From: Neobacillus vireti
Lineage (GTDB): Bacteria > Bacillota > Bacilli > Bacillales > Cytobacillaceae
Length of the DNA: 64,000 bases
Assembly (NCBI RefSeq): GCF_001026695.1
Contig: NZ_LDNB01000006.1
Span: 62,001 to 126,000, forward strand
Reading direction: 5' to 3'
A program made the translations under genes and the position numbers. Position 1 is the stretch's first letter. Every line of letters begins with the position of its first letter. Positions 7,635 through 15,572 of this stretch are shown piece after piece. Below the pieces are notes generated by a model. That model was not told the DNA's origin and did no database searches. It saw nothing but the letters and a program-made list of their open reading frames with translations.

Positions 7635-7766
7635 ATGTTGATTGGAGTGGAAGGCGCGAGACTCCTGCGGGAGCAGCGGGACAGGTGAGACCCCGAAGCG
7701 CTTTAGCGCCGAGGAGGCTCACCGCCCGCCCCGCGGAAAGCGAAGCGCCTGGAACGGAAATCAACA
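7635..7766. repeat. GC-rich dispersed repeat with inverted ends
   Basis: This 132-bp element is far richer in GC than its surroundings and begins with ATGTTGATT and ends with AATCAACAT, with further pairing inward (AAGGCGC with GCGCCT). Internal blocks such as ACTCCTGCGGGAGCAGC and GAGGAGGCTCACCGC are familiar from a repeat found many times in Bacillus-type genomes. An open frame across it has no ribosome site and no protein character. It may be copied as an RNA or be a miniature mobile element. Confidence 0.75.
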
Positions 7767-7878
7767 TTCACTTTTAACACAGCTTTTTTTTAAAAGAGAT
7801 TTCGCTTTCAGCGTTCAAGAATAGAATGTATAATGGATTAAAGACATCAGTCAAGACAGAAGAAGGAGTGATGGGGTA

Positions 7879-8430
7879 ATGGTAAACAAGGCATTAATCA
7901 ATATCGATTATACGTATGACTTTGTGGCGGATGCCGGGGCGTTGACATGCGGTAAGCCAGGGCAGGCGATTGAAGGTAAGATCTCCCAATTGACAAAAGA
8001 ATTTATTAAGAATGGCGATTATGTTGTTTTTGCCATCGATGTTCATGATCAAGGCGATGAATATCATCCGGAAACGAAGCTGTTCCCGCCGCATAATCTT
8101 CGCGGCACCGCTGGCAGGGATCTGTTTGGCGCACTACAACAGGTTTATGATGAAAACAAGAACCGTGACAATGTAGCTTATATGGATAAAACAAGATACT
8201 CCGCGTTTGCAGGAACAGACCTGGAAATCAAATTACGTGAGCGGGGCATTACCGAGGTTCACTTGGTTGGTGTCTGCACCGATATTTGCGTTCTTCATAC
8301 AGCCGTTGATGCCTATAATAAAGGCTTTAAGATTGTTGTCTATAAGGATGCTGTTGCATCATTTAATCCGGCAGGGCATGAATGGGCCCTCGGACATTTT
8401 GAACAATCGCTCGGAGCTATGGTTATATAG
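7879..8430 (+). CDS. pncA: Nicotinamidase (cysteine hydrolase)
   Basis: This enzyme deamidates nicotinamide to nicotinate for NAD salvage. The 183-residue isochorismatase-fold protein has the catalytic triad Asp10, Lys104 and Cys137 (ALINIDYTYDF, YMDKTRYSAF and GVCTDICVLHTA) and the metal-binding Asp54 and His56 in FAIDVHDQ. AGAAGGAG precedes the ATG by 12 bases, and a TATAAT at 7829-7834 may be its -10 element. pncB follows 63 bases later, making a complete two-step salvage operon. The neighbour makes nicotinamide the likely substrate rather than another amide. Confidence 0.92.
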   Translation: MVNKALINIDYTYDFVADAGALTCGKPGQAIEGKISQLTKEFIKNGDYVVFAIDVHDQGDEYHPETKLFPPHNLRGTAGRDLFGALQQVYDENKNRDNVAYMDKTRYSAFAGTDLEIKLRERGITEVHLVGVCTDICVLHTAVDAYNKGFKIVVYKDAVASFNPAGHEWALGHFEQSLGAMVI

Positions 8431-8493
8431 TCTTTTTAATGGTATGATTATTTGTAATAGTGAAAAGCTGTAATAGTATTCCGGAGGGCGATT

Positions 8494-9957
8494 ATGAAAC
8501 ACATTTATCATGATGATAGTTTAACTTTGCATACGGACCTATATCAGATCAATATGGCAGAGACATATTGGAGAGATGGGATACATAATAAACGCGCGGT
8601 CTTTGAATTATTTTTCCGCAAGCTTCCTTTTGGCAATGGCTATGCTGTTTTTGCCGGCCTAGAAAAGATCATTCAGTTTATTCAAGGCTTCCGTTTTAGC
8701 GAAGAAGACCTTGAGTATTTGAAAAATGAAGTGGGCTACAAGGAAGATTTTTTAGCATACCTTAAAGAAATGCGTTTCACTGGCTCGATTCGTTCGATGA
8801 AAGAGGGCGAGCTCGTTTTTGGCAATGAGCCGATTATACGGGTTGACGCACCTTTGGCAGAAGCGCAGTTAATTGAAACAGCCTTGCTCAACATTGTGAA
8901 TTACCAAACATTAATTGCGACAAAGGCGTCGCGTATCAAGCAGGTGGTTGGCAATGAAGTGGCGATGGAATTTGGGACAAGACGGGCTCAGGAAATGGAT
9001 GCTGCTATTTGGGGCACGAGAGCCGCTTATCTCGCTGGCTTTGAAGCAACCAGCAATGTTAGGGCAGGTAAAATGTTTGGTATTCCTGTTGCGGGAACCC
9101 ATGCGCATTCGATGGTCCAAGCTTATAAAGATGAATACACTGCTTTTCATAAATATGCGGAATCACATAAAGACTGTGTCTTTTTAGTCGATACGTATGA
9201 TACTCTCCGCCTCGGCGTACCAAATGCAATTAAAGTGGCGAAGGAACTGGGAGATAAGATTAATTTTATCGGAATTCGCCTTGACAGCGGTGACCTTGCT
9301 TATCTTTCAAAGGAAGCGCGAAAATTGCTGGATGATGCCGGTTTTACTGATGCAAAAATTTATGCATCAAGCGATTTGGACGAGCACACGATTATCAACT
9401 TAAAAGCGCAGGGAGCAAAGATCGATAGCTGGGGTATCGGCACGAAGCTGATTACTGCTTTCGACCAGGCTGCCCTTGGTGCTGTTTATAAAATTGTCAC
9501 GATTGAAGAAGAGGACGGCTACATGGAGGATACGATTAAGATTTCCTCTAATCCGGAGAAAGTAACGACTCCGGGGATGAAAAAGGTGTACCGGATTATC
9601 AATAATACCAACCACCACGCGGAAGGTGATTACATTGCGCTGGAGGATGAAAAGCTCCCGGAAAAGAAATTAAGAATGTTCCACCCAACCCATACTTACA
9701 TTAATAAGGTGGTTACAAACTTTACGGCAAAAGAGCTTCATGAAGATATTTTTACGGGCGGAGAGCTCGTTTATGAAATTCCTTGCTTAGAAGAGTCCCG
9801 CGAGTATCTGAAGCAAAATCTCGATGCATTATGGGATGAGTACAAGCGGATCATGAATCCGGAAGATTACCCTCTTGACCTGAGCCAAAAATGCTGGGAT
9901 AACAAGATGAAAAACATTGAAGAAGTGAAAGAGAAAGTTGCGGCAATGAAGGAATAA
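8494..9957 (+). CDS. pncB: Nicotinate phosphoribosyltransferase
   Basis: PncB converts nicotinate and PRPP to nicotinate mononucleotide, the step after PncA in NAD salvage. The 487-residue length suits the Gram-positive long form. Typical segments are LHTDLYQINMAETYW at the N-terminus (substrate binding), EFGTRRAQEMDAA, GTHAHSMVQAY and the phosphate-binding region around GIRLDSGDLAYL. TTCCGGAGGG lies before the ATG. It is the second gene of the pncA-pncB operon and ends at a strong terminator. Confidence 0.95.
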   Translation: MKHIYHDDSLTLHTDLYQINMAETYWRDGIHNKRAVFELFFRKLPFGNGYAVFAGLEKIIQFIQGFRFSEEDLEYLKNEVGYKEDFLAYLKEMRFTGSIRSMKEGELVFGNEPIIRVDAPLAEAQLIETALLNIVNYQTLIATKASRIKQVVGNEVAMEFGTRRAQEMDAAIWGTRAAYLAGFEATSNVRAGKMFGIPVAGTHAHSMVQAYKDEYTAFHKYAESHKDCVFLVDTYDTLRLGVPNAIKVAKELGDKINFIGIRLDSGDLAYLSKEARKLLDDAGFTDAKIYASSDLDEHTIINLKAQGAKIDSWGIGTKLITAFDQAALGAVYKIVTIEEEDGYMEDTIKISSNPEKVTTPGMKKVYRIINNTNHHAEGDYIALEDEKLPEKKLRMFHPTHTYINKVVTNFTAKELHEDIFTGGELVYEIPCLEESREYLKQNLDALWDEYKRIMNPEDYPLDLSQKCWDNKMKNIEEVKEKVAAMKE

Positions 9958-9969
9958 GCCAAAAAAGAA

Positions 9970-10015
9970 GCAGACGCTAAATGGTTGTTAAACAACCTTT
10001 TGGCGTCTGCTTTTT
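9970..10015 (+). terminator. Intrinsic terminator of the pncAB operon
   Basis: GCAGACGC (9970-9977) pairs with GCGTCTGC (10003-10010), with an inner GGTTGTT/AACAACC stem, followed by five T residues. Confidence 0.9.
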
Positions 10016-10020
10016 ACTTG

Positions 10021-10134
10021 TTATTTTTGCTTAAAGAAATCGACAAAGGCATGGAATATTTCGATGCCCTGGTACGTTAGCATGCCTGCTGCTGATAACG
10101 AAAAGAAACCAATGATCACAAAGCGGATCCACAT
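10021..10134 (-). CDS. Small 37-residue membrane protein
   Basis: On the minus strand GGGAGGAAG lies 6 bases before an ATG that opens a 37-codon frame, MWIRFVIIGFFSLSAAGML and an amphipathic tail ending FFKQK. The N-terminal half is one hydrophobic helix. The gene lies 20 bases after the stop of the next minus-strand gene and probably shares its transcript. I do not recognise a family; the strong ribosome site and composition support translation. Confidence 0.55.
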   Translation of the reverse strand: MWIRFVIIGFFSLSAAGMLTYQGIEIFHAFVDFFKQK

Positions 10135-10154
10135 ATTAACTTCCTCCCTTATAT

Positions 10155-10481
10155 TTAGTTATCTAAATATTCGAGAGGGAGGATCACGTAATTTGATTGA
10201 TGAAAAATGGGGATAAGAAAAATCTGCTTTCTGTCAAATTTTGAAGACAAATTAATCAGTGGAATCACTGCTGTTAGTAGGACCAAAGTAAGCCCGAACA
10301 GGATCTGCAGGTCCATTAGCTGCTTTTTCTCATCGTCCGATTGCGACTTGGCTACCGAATCATCAAGGTTGATGATTGCTTTAATTCTAGGATGTGAGCG
10401 TTGAACAGTGTTAGAAAAATGCAAGAAGTTAAAAGCAAGGAAGGCAAGGAGTAATGGAATGGAAAGTGTTTTTAATTTCAT
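10155..10481 (-). CDS. Hypothetical 108-residue protein with two membrane helices
   Basis: The product starts with a hydrophobic segment (SIPLLLAFLAFNFLHF), then a charged stretch of about 40 residues and a second hydrophobic segment (LQILFGLTLVLLTAVIPL). GGAAGGAG stands about 11 bases before the ATG. It probably forms a two-gene unit with the 37-residue membrane protein downstream. No known domain is recognised. The C-terminal tail after the second helix is basic and hydrophobic, without motifs. Confidence 0.6.
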   Translation of the reverse strand: MKLKTLSIPLLLAFLAFNFLHFSNTVQRSHPRIKAIINLDDSVAKSQSDDEKKQLMDLQILFGLTLVLLTAVIPLINLSSKFDRKQIFLIPIFHQSNYVILPLEYLDN

Positions 10482-10594
10482 AATTGGTATCCACTCCTTC
10501 CAATGAGATAGTTATAATCATATACACTTTTATTATATTTGAAAACATAAAAAATCTGACAATTTTTTCATCTTTTGTTGAAAAAAGGGCTGGT

Positions 10595-10622
10595 GGGACA
10601 CAGTTTACAGGATCCGTGTCCC
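10595..10622. repeat. GGGACAC/GTGTCCC hairpin
   Basis: Seven-base arms (10595-10601 and 10616-10622) enclose 14 bases and are followed by ATTTTC. A related hairpin with the same arms lies at 12701-12731, so this is a repeated element bracketing the peptidase gene. Confidence 0.55.
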
Positions 10623-10724
10623 ATTTTCTTTCTTAAATAAGTAACTGGGACTCCCTGTTCCGAAAAAAGGTTTTTCATTTGGAAAAGTAGAATTAAAGAA
10701 GGATAAGGGATGGAGGCGAATCAC

Positions 10725-12671
10725 ATGTTTAATAATTGGAAAAAAGTGATTGAGGAAGAATTGTCAGGCAGACAAGCCTTTCGATATGCAGATCGAATTG
10801 CGCAATACCATCGAATTCAAGCATCACCGGGATATCGACAAGCAGCCTATGAGGTCATTCAGCTATTGAAACGAGATGGAGTGGATGCGGAAATTGTATC
10901 GTATCCCGCGCAATTCGGAGAGCGAATCTTATCACATTTCTCTTTTCAGGAATGGAAATGTGAAGAAGCAGAACTTTGGATTGAAGCCCCGTTCCGAAAA
11001 AGAATTGCCCGCTTTAATGAGGAAGAAATCTCTGTCGTTCAAAGAAGTATTTCAACACCGAAAGACGGAATTGAGGCTGAATTGGTTGTCATCGAAAATG
11101 CGGAAGAAGAAAGCAGTTATGAGGGGCTAAATCTTGAGGGGAAAATGGCCCTAGTCAGAGGAAATGTTTCGATCATTCATGCGTTAGCAGTCGAGAAATA
11201 TAAATGTGCCGGTCTTATTTTTGATAATCTTACAGAATACAAACCAATCCGCACCCGGATGGATTTACCGGATACAAGACAATATACATCATTTTGGTGG
11301 AACCTTGAAGAGGAAGTGAAATCCTTTGGTTTTGTAGTTTCTCCAAGGATCGGGGAAGAGCTTAGAAGTCTTGCGAAAAAACAACCTGTCCAATTAAATG
11401 CCTTTGTAAAAGCTGAATTGGAAGATGGGCAATTTGAAAATATTGAATATCTTATTCCAGGTAAAAGTGAGAAGGAAATCCTACTTGTCAGTCATCTATG
11501 TCACCCCTATCCTGGTGGGCAGGACAACGCATCCGGTCCGGGTACATTAATGGAAGTGATGCGAACGTTAACACGATTAATAAAGGAAGGGACCCTACCG
11601 AAACCAGAGCTTGGTATCAGATTTTTAATGATGCCTGAAATGACGGGAACGTGTGCTTATTTTCACCAGCATCCTGAGCGAATTCCACTTACAGTGGCAG
11701 CTTTGAATTTAGATATGGTAGGGGCTGACCAAACGAAAGGCGGTGGTCCTTTATGTATTGAACAACCGCCAATGGCGCTGCCGACATTTGTTGACAGTTT
11801 TGCGTATAAATTAGTTGAAGAGATTGCTAACAATACATCGAATTTTACTGGCACAACTGAATATAGCACGGTGCACTATGTGAAGACGCGGTTTTCCGGG
11901 GGAAGCGATCATTATATTATTTCTGATCCTGCGATTGGGATTCCATGTCCAATGGTCATTCAATGGCCAGATAAACATTACCATACAACAGATGACTCTA
12001 CTAAAAATCTCGATGAGAACATGATGAAGCTTGTGGGAACAATAACTGCTTTATATGGTTATGGTTTGGCAAATGGAGAAGAGTCTGATTGGCTTTCCTA
12101 TACAATGCACCATTTGGGAAAAGTCGGTACTCATCTTTGTGATGCAAAAGAATGGCTATTAAAAAGAAATCTACCTGAGGAGCAATTTAGAGAAGCCTAT
12201 TCCCTCTATATAAAATATGAAGAGGAGTCCTTATCACAATTAGATTCATACGCTAACCTTCGAAATTTTAAGAGTTTAGAAGAGGCGATCGGACAAATGA
12301 AGGGGCTGATTCTTAAGCAGGCTGAGATCGTCTCGGAAATCGCCAATAAAGAGTTTCAGCCATTACTTGCAAATCAGGATGTATCACAAGATTGGGTGAA
12401 TGCCATTTACAGGAGAAATTATAAAGCCCCGATTCGTTTGGCGGATGAAATTAAACAGTTATCTTTGCAAGAGAGGTATCATTGGTTAAAAGAAATGGAG
12501 CCGACCGTACCACTTGGATATGCTGACTTCCTTTTTTATTGGATGGATGGGCTGCGGACAGTGAAAGAACTACTTTACCTGACGAAATATGAAACAGGTG
12601 ATTTTTTTCCAGAGTATGCAAAAGAACTACTACAACTTTGTTTGACTTTAAATATAATTGCAGGGAGATAG
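10725..12671 (+). CDS. M28-type aminopeptidase-like protein (DUF4910-like)
   Basis: This is a probable zinc aminopeptidase of about 648 residues. After an N-terminal helical part and a PA-like insertion (about 60-230), the catalytic domain shows SHLCHPYPGGQDNASG (metal ligands His and Asp), MMPEMTGT (probable catalytic Glu), LNLDMVGADQ (metal-binding Asp) and KHYHTTDDS (metal-binding His). A helical C-terminal part of about 200 residues follows. GGAGG at 10712-10716 lies 8 bases before the ATG at 10725, which I prefer to the in-frame ATG at 10710. The protein has no signal peptide, so it probably acts in the cytoplasm. The substrate is unknown. Confidence 0.8.
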   Translation: MFNNWKKVIEEELSGRQAFRYADRIAQYHRIQASPGYRQAAYEVIQLLKRDGVDAEIVSYPAQFGERILSHFSFQEWKCEEAELWIEAPFRKRIARFNEEEISVVQRSISTPKDGIEAELVVIENAEEESSYEGLNLEGKMALVRGNVSIIHALAVEKYKCAGLIFDNLTEYKPIRTRMDLPDTRQYTSFWWNLEEEVKSFGFVVSPRIGEELRSLAKKQPVQLNAFVKAELEDGQFENIEYLIPGKSEKEILLVSHLCHPYPGGQDNASGPGTLMEVMRTLTRLIKEGTLPKPELGIRFLMMPEMTGTCAYFHQHPERIPLTVAALNLDMVGADQTKGGGPLCIEQPPMALPTFVDSFAYKLVEEIANNTSNFTGTTEYSTVHYVKTRFSGGSDHYIISDPAIGIPCPMVIQWPDKHYHTTDDSTKNLDENMMKLVGTITALYGYGLANGEESDWLSYTMHHLGKVGTHLCDAKEWLLKRNLPEEQFREAYSLYIKYEEESLSQLDSYANLRNFKSLEEAIGQMKGLILKQAEIVSEIANKEFQPLLANQDVSQDWVNAIYRRNYKAPIRLADEIKQLSLQERYHWLKEMEPTVPLGYADFLFYWMDGLRTVKELLYLTKYETGDFFPEYAKELLQLCLTLNIIAGR

Positions 12672-12700
12672 AGACAAGCATCACTCTTAAGGAGGGAACG

Positions 12701-12731
12701 GGGACACGGTACATGCCTGTCCCTGTGTCCC
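12701..12731. repeat. GGGACACGG hairpin repeat at a convergent junction
   Basis: GGGACAC and GTGTCCC arms flank a 17-base loop between the convergent peptidase and MFS genes. The same arms occur at 10595-10622. It could end transcription from either side, though the T-tract is poor. Confidence 0.55.
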
Positions 12732-12732
12732 G

Positions 12733-13983
12733 TCAATCCTGTGCCAGCGGTTGCTCCACGTAGATTCTAAATAACTGGATGTATAACACGATACTGATGA
12801 ATGCAAAAAGGAGGATGATACTGAATATTCCCATAGGTGGCACCCAATTGGACAGGAAAACCATCATTGGTGCTAAAAATTTTCCAATTGTGTACTGCAA
12901 ACTATCGGCTCCCATGTACTGCCCTCTTGCATGCGCCGGAGCATAGCGGCTTATGAAGCTTTGTGTCACTGGCGAGCGGACCATTTCGCCAAATGTGAAA
13001 ATGATTGTAACGAAAAATAAGTACCATATATTCGTGTTTAGCCCGACAAAGAATGTCCCAAATCCGGCTAGCAGTGATGAGAGAATGAAGACATTCCGCT
13101 CTTTCCATTTACCAAACCATTTCGTTACGGGCAAAATAAACAGGACAAACAAAAGACCATTAAACCCCACGAGCCATCCAAATATCTCCTTACTGGATAG
13201 CATAAGGGAAGCACTATTCCATGTGAACAGAGCCTGGGCAGGAACATGATTGATGACGAAAACTGGCAAATAGAGGTCCAGTTGCATAATCGGAATTAGG
13301 GAACAGATTCCCGCTAAAATATACACTAGGAACACTTTATCACGAAAAATAATGCCATATCCTTTCCACTGTTCCTTGACTACACGGGTAATCACTACGG
13401 AACCTTTCTTGTTTTTCGCCGAATGCGGTACTGTTTCATGAACCATAAAATAAATGGCGATAAAATAGACTAGCAAGACCAATGCGCAGGTCCATAACAA
13501 CTCTTGCCGATAATGGAAGAAGAAAATAGCTCCTAGTGCAGGCCCAAGCACGGCACCAATATTATTGGCTGTTGTAAATGTGGCGAATACCTGGCGAAGG
13601 TTTTCTGACGGAACAAGATCCGCCACCATCGCGGAGCTTGCAGGTCTATAGACGGCTCCCCCCAGCCCAATGCCAATAAAGGCGATGTAATCCATCCACG
13701 GGGACGGCGACACCGCAAACAAAACAAACATCAACGTCTGTAGTAAAGCACCCAGCAGCATTACGGGACGCCGCCCTAACTGATCCGTTAACGCTCCTCC
13801 AATTAAACTTCCAATCATGCTGAAGATCGGTGGAACCATCATCAATATGCCGGCAATCCCATTGCCTAATTCCTGACTAAAATAAACCGTAATAAAAGGA
13901 AAGTACATCCAAAAAAGCATGTTAAACAGGCCTTCTCCGATTAAACGCACCTTCAAATTGTTATCCCATAAACGTATGTGCAC
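12733..13983 (-). CDS. MFS transporter, drug-exporter type
   Basis: This 12-helix major facilitator protein carries the loop 2-3 motif GALTDQLGRRPVMLLG and the motif C-like GAVLGPALGA in helix 5, which is typical of exporters with the drug:H+ antiporter fold. The frame extends to 14016, but on the minus strand GAGGGGG lies 6 bases before a GTG at 13983, giving a product that starts MHIRLWDNNLKVRLIGEG; upstream ATG and GTG codons have no ribosome site. It is monocistronic and converges with the peptidase. The substrate is unknown. Confidence 0.82.
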   Translation of the reverse strand: MHIRLWDNNLKVRLIGEGLFNMLFWMYFPFITVYFSQELGNGIAGILMMVPPIFSMIGSLIGGALTDQLGRRPVMLLGALLQTLMFVLFAVSPSPWMDYIAFIGIGLGGAVYRPASSAMVADLVPSENLRQVFATFTTANNIGAVLGPALGAIFFFHYRQELLWTCALVLLVYFIAIYFMVHETVPHSAKNKKGSVVITRVVKEQWKGYGIIFRDKVFLVYILAGICSLIPIMQLDLYLPVFVINHVPAQALFTWNSASLMLSSKEIFGWLVGFNGLLFVLFILPVTKWFGKWKERNVFILSSLLAGFGTFFVGLNTNIWYLFFVTIIFTFGEMVRSPVTQSFISRYAPAHARGQYMGADSLQYTIGKFLAPMMVFLSNWVPPMGIFSIILLFAFISIVLYIQLFRIYVEQPLAQD

Positions 13984-14016
13984 AAGATTCCCCCTCATTT
14001 CACAGCCTCTATCCAC

Positions 14017-14338
14017 CCCGGCCGGGTATAAAAACTATAAAACAATTTTTTGTGAAATTATAGACTTATAATTAGGAATAATTTATACTAATAATATGAA
14101 AATCGAATATAGCCCTATTTAATTCAATTGTTCCAAAAAACGAACATTTGTTCTAAATTATTAAAGACGCTTTCATCGGAAGTGTCTTTTTTTGTGCTTA
14201 TAAAGGCTCGTGATTGCCAATAAGCCCCATTAAAAGACATATTTATTTAGTTAAAAAATAACAAAAATCTTGCGGAAAGAAGGAATAACCAGGCAGTAAG
14301 AAGAATAAGAATAGGTGGATTTGATAGGAGTGATAAGA
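14017..14338. other. Gene-free stretch before the GNAT gene
   Basis: The stretch is AT-rich and holds one terminator-like hairpin at 14164-14193. No conserved ORF, repeat array or clear promoter was seen. Confidence 0.5.
14164..14193 (+). terminator. Terminator-like hairpin without an upstream + strand gene
   Basis: AAGACGC and AGTGTCTT arms are followed by seven T residues. The nearest gene to the left runs the other way, so it may end an unrecognised short transcript or be left over from a lost gene. Confidence 0.5.
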
Positions 14339-15166
14339 ATGTTAACAAGGGAACAATTAAATGAAATCAAGGAACTGCAGGAGGTTTGTGAGAACGAGGG
14401 CGGATTTGAGCTGAAGCTGAATTTTGAGATGCTTGCAAACCGGGTGGAAAATAAAACAGAAGATTTCTTCCATTATGAAGATGGCCAGCTTGTTGGTTTT
14501 CTCGGAAGCTATGGATTTGGCAATAAGGTCGAGCTTTGTGGAATGGTCCACCCGGAATACCGAAGAAGAGGAATATTTTCTAGACTGCTGGAAATGGGAC
14601 TCGAGGAGGCGCAGAATCAAAACATCGAAACGATTTTGTTAAACGCCCCAACTGACTCAAAAACGGCAAAGGAATTTTTAAACACGATTCCGTGTACCTT
14701 TACAGTTGCAGAATATCAAATGAAATGGCAGAAAACAGAATTGACTGAGGATGCGGCAGTTACGCTTAGACCGTCAGTATCAACTGATGATCGGGAAGCG
14801 GAAATTCAACTGGAAGTCTCAGGCTTCGGGTTTAGTGAAGAAGAGGCGCGTATGCATCATCAGACGATCAGGGACAACAGTGGTGATCAACGGCTCATTA
14901 TTGAAGCAAATGGAAAAACAGCCGGGAAAATGCGCGTTTCTGAAAAGAATGGTGAAGCATGGATTTATGGTTTTGCTATTTTCCCCGAACTCCGCGGGAA
15001 AGGGATCGGGAGAAAGGCTTTAACAAAAGTGGTAATAAACGCGGATCAAAAAGGATTGCCTATTTTTCTCGAGGTAGAGGCCAAAAATGCCCATGCACTG
15101 GGACTCTATGAATCATGCGGATTTAGAAGCTATCATTCCCAAGATTATTACCAATATCTTAAATAA
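14339..15166 (+). CDS. Tandem GNAT acetyltransferase
   Basis: This 275-residue protein contains two GNAT folds. The first (about 1-125) has the acetyl-CoA loop HPEYRRRGIFSRLLE; the second (about 140-275) has FPELRGKGIGRKAL and ends in NAHALGLYESCGFRSY, the usual GNAT C-terminus. Such double proteins often have one active and one structural half. The ATG at 14339 follows ATAGGAG by 8 bases; an in-frame GTG at 14315 lacks a ribosome site. It is a single-gene transcript closed by a strong terminator. The substrate is unknown. Confidence 0.85.
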   Translation: MLTREQLNEIKELQEVCENEGGFELKLNFEMLANRVENKTEDFFHYEDGQLVGFLGSYGFGNKVELCGMVHPEYRRRGIFSRLLEMGLEEAQNQNIETILLNAPTDSKTAKEFLNTIPCTFTVAEYQMKWQKTELTEDAAVTLRPSVSTDDREAEIQLEVSGFGFSEEEARMHHQTIRDNSGDQRLIIEANGKTAGKMRVSEKNGEAWIYGFAIFPELRGKGIGRKALTKVVINADQKGLPIFLEVEAKNAHALGLYESCGFRSYHSQDYYQYLK

Positions 15167-15174
15167 ACCAAGTG

Positions 15175-15217
15175 AGGAACCGTTCATGTCATATGGTATG
15201 AACGGTTCCTTTTTTTC
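15175..15217 (+). terminator. Intrinsic terminator after the GNAT gene
   Basis: AGGAACCGTTCAT (15175-15187) and ATGAACGGTTCCT (15198-15210) form a perfect 13-bp stem followed by seven T residues. Confidence 0.92.
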
Positions 15218-15252
15218 TCTGGCTATTTTTATACCCTCAAAAGCTAAAATGC

Positions 15253-15363
15253 AGTGTAATATTACACCTTATTAGCGAATTTTATAGATTTATTAGCGAA
15301 TCTATAGTTTTATTAGCGATTTCAGGGCATTTATTAGCGGATTGAAGGGTTTTATTAGCGAAT
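15253..15363 (+). repeat. Palindrome plus five-unit TTATTAGCGAAT array
   Basis: The palindrome GTGTAATATTACAC is followed at once by five copies of TATTAGCGAAT starting at 15270, 15291, 15311, 15332 and 15353, steps of 20-21 bp. It lies in the 400-base gap between the GNAT gene and lytS and is a second member of the family first seen at 2833-2963. Confidence 0.85.
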
Positions 15364-15470
15364 CAAAAATATCGACAAACTTTTAGAAAAGAGCCTCTCC
15401 TCTCCAACAAACTTCGGGGCATACCTGGCACCATCTTTTTAATCTGGAATTCTTTAACTCGATAATCCTC

Positions 15471-15499
15471 TTTCGCAAAATCCTGTCATTTCTTATAAT
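15471..15499 (+). promoter_or_regulatory. Candidate sigma-A promoter of lytS
   Basis: TTTCGC (15471-15476) and a perfect TATAAT (15494-15499) are separated by 17 bases, 74 bases before the lytS start. The -35 is weak, which fits a regulated promoter. Confidence 0.5.
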
Positions 15500-15572
15500 G
15501 AGTACAGGGCACGAATGTTTTGACTAGATACTAATGGAAACATTTGAATTTGGTCAGTAAAGGAGGAGAAAA

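Noticed and set aside
7642..7824. 60-codon open frame across the GC-rich repeat
   Set aside because: It has no ribosome site, its composition follows the repeat, and the product looks like no protein; the repeat explains it.
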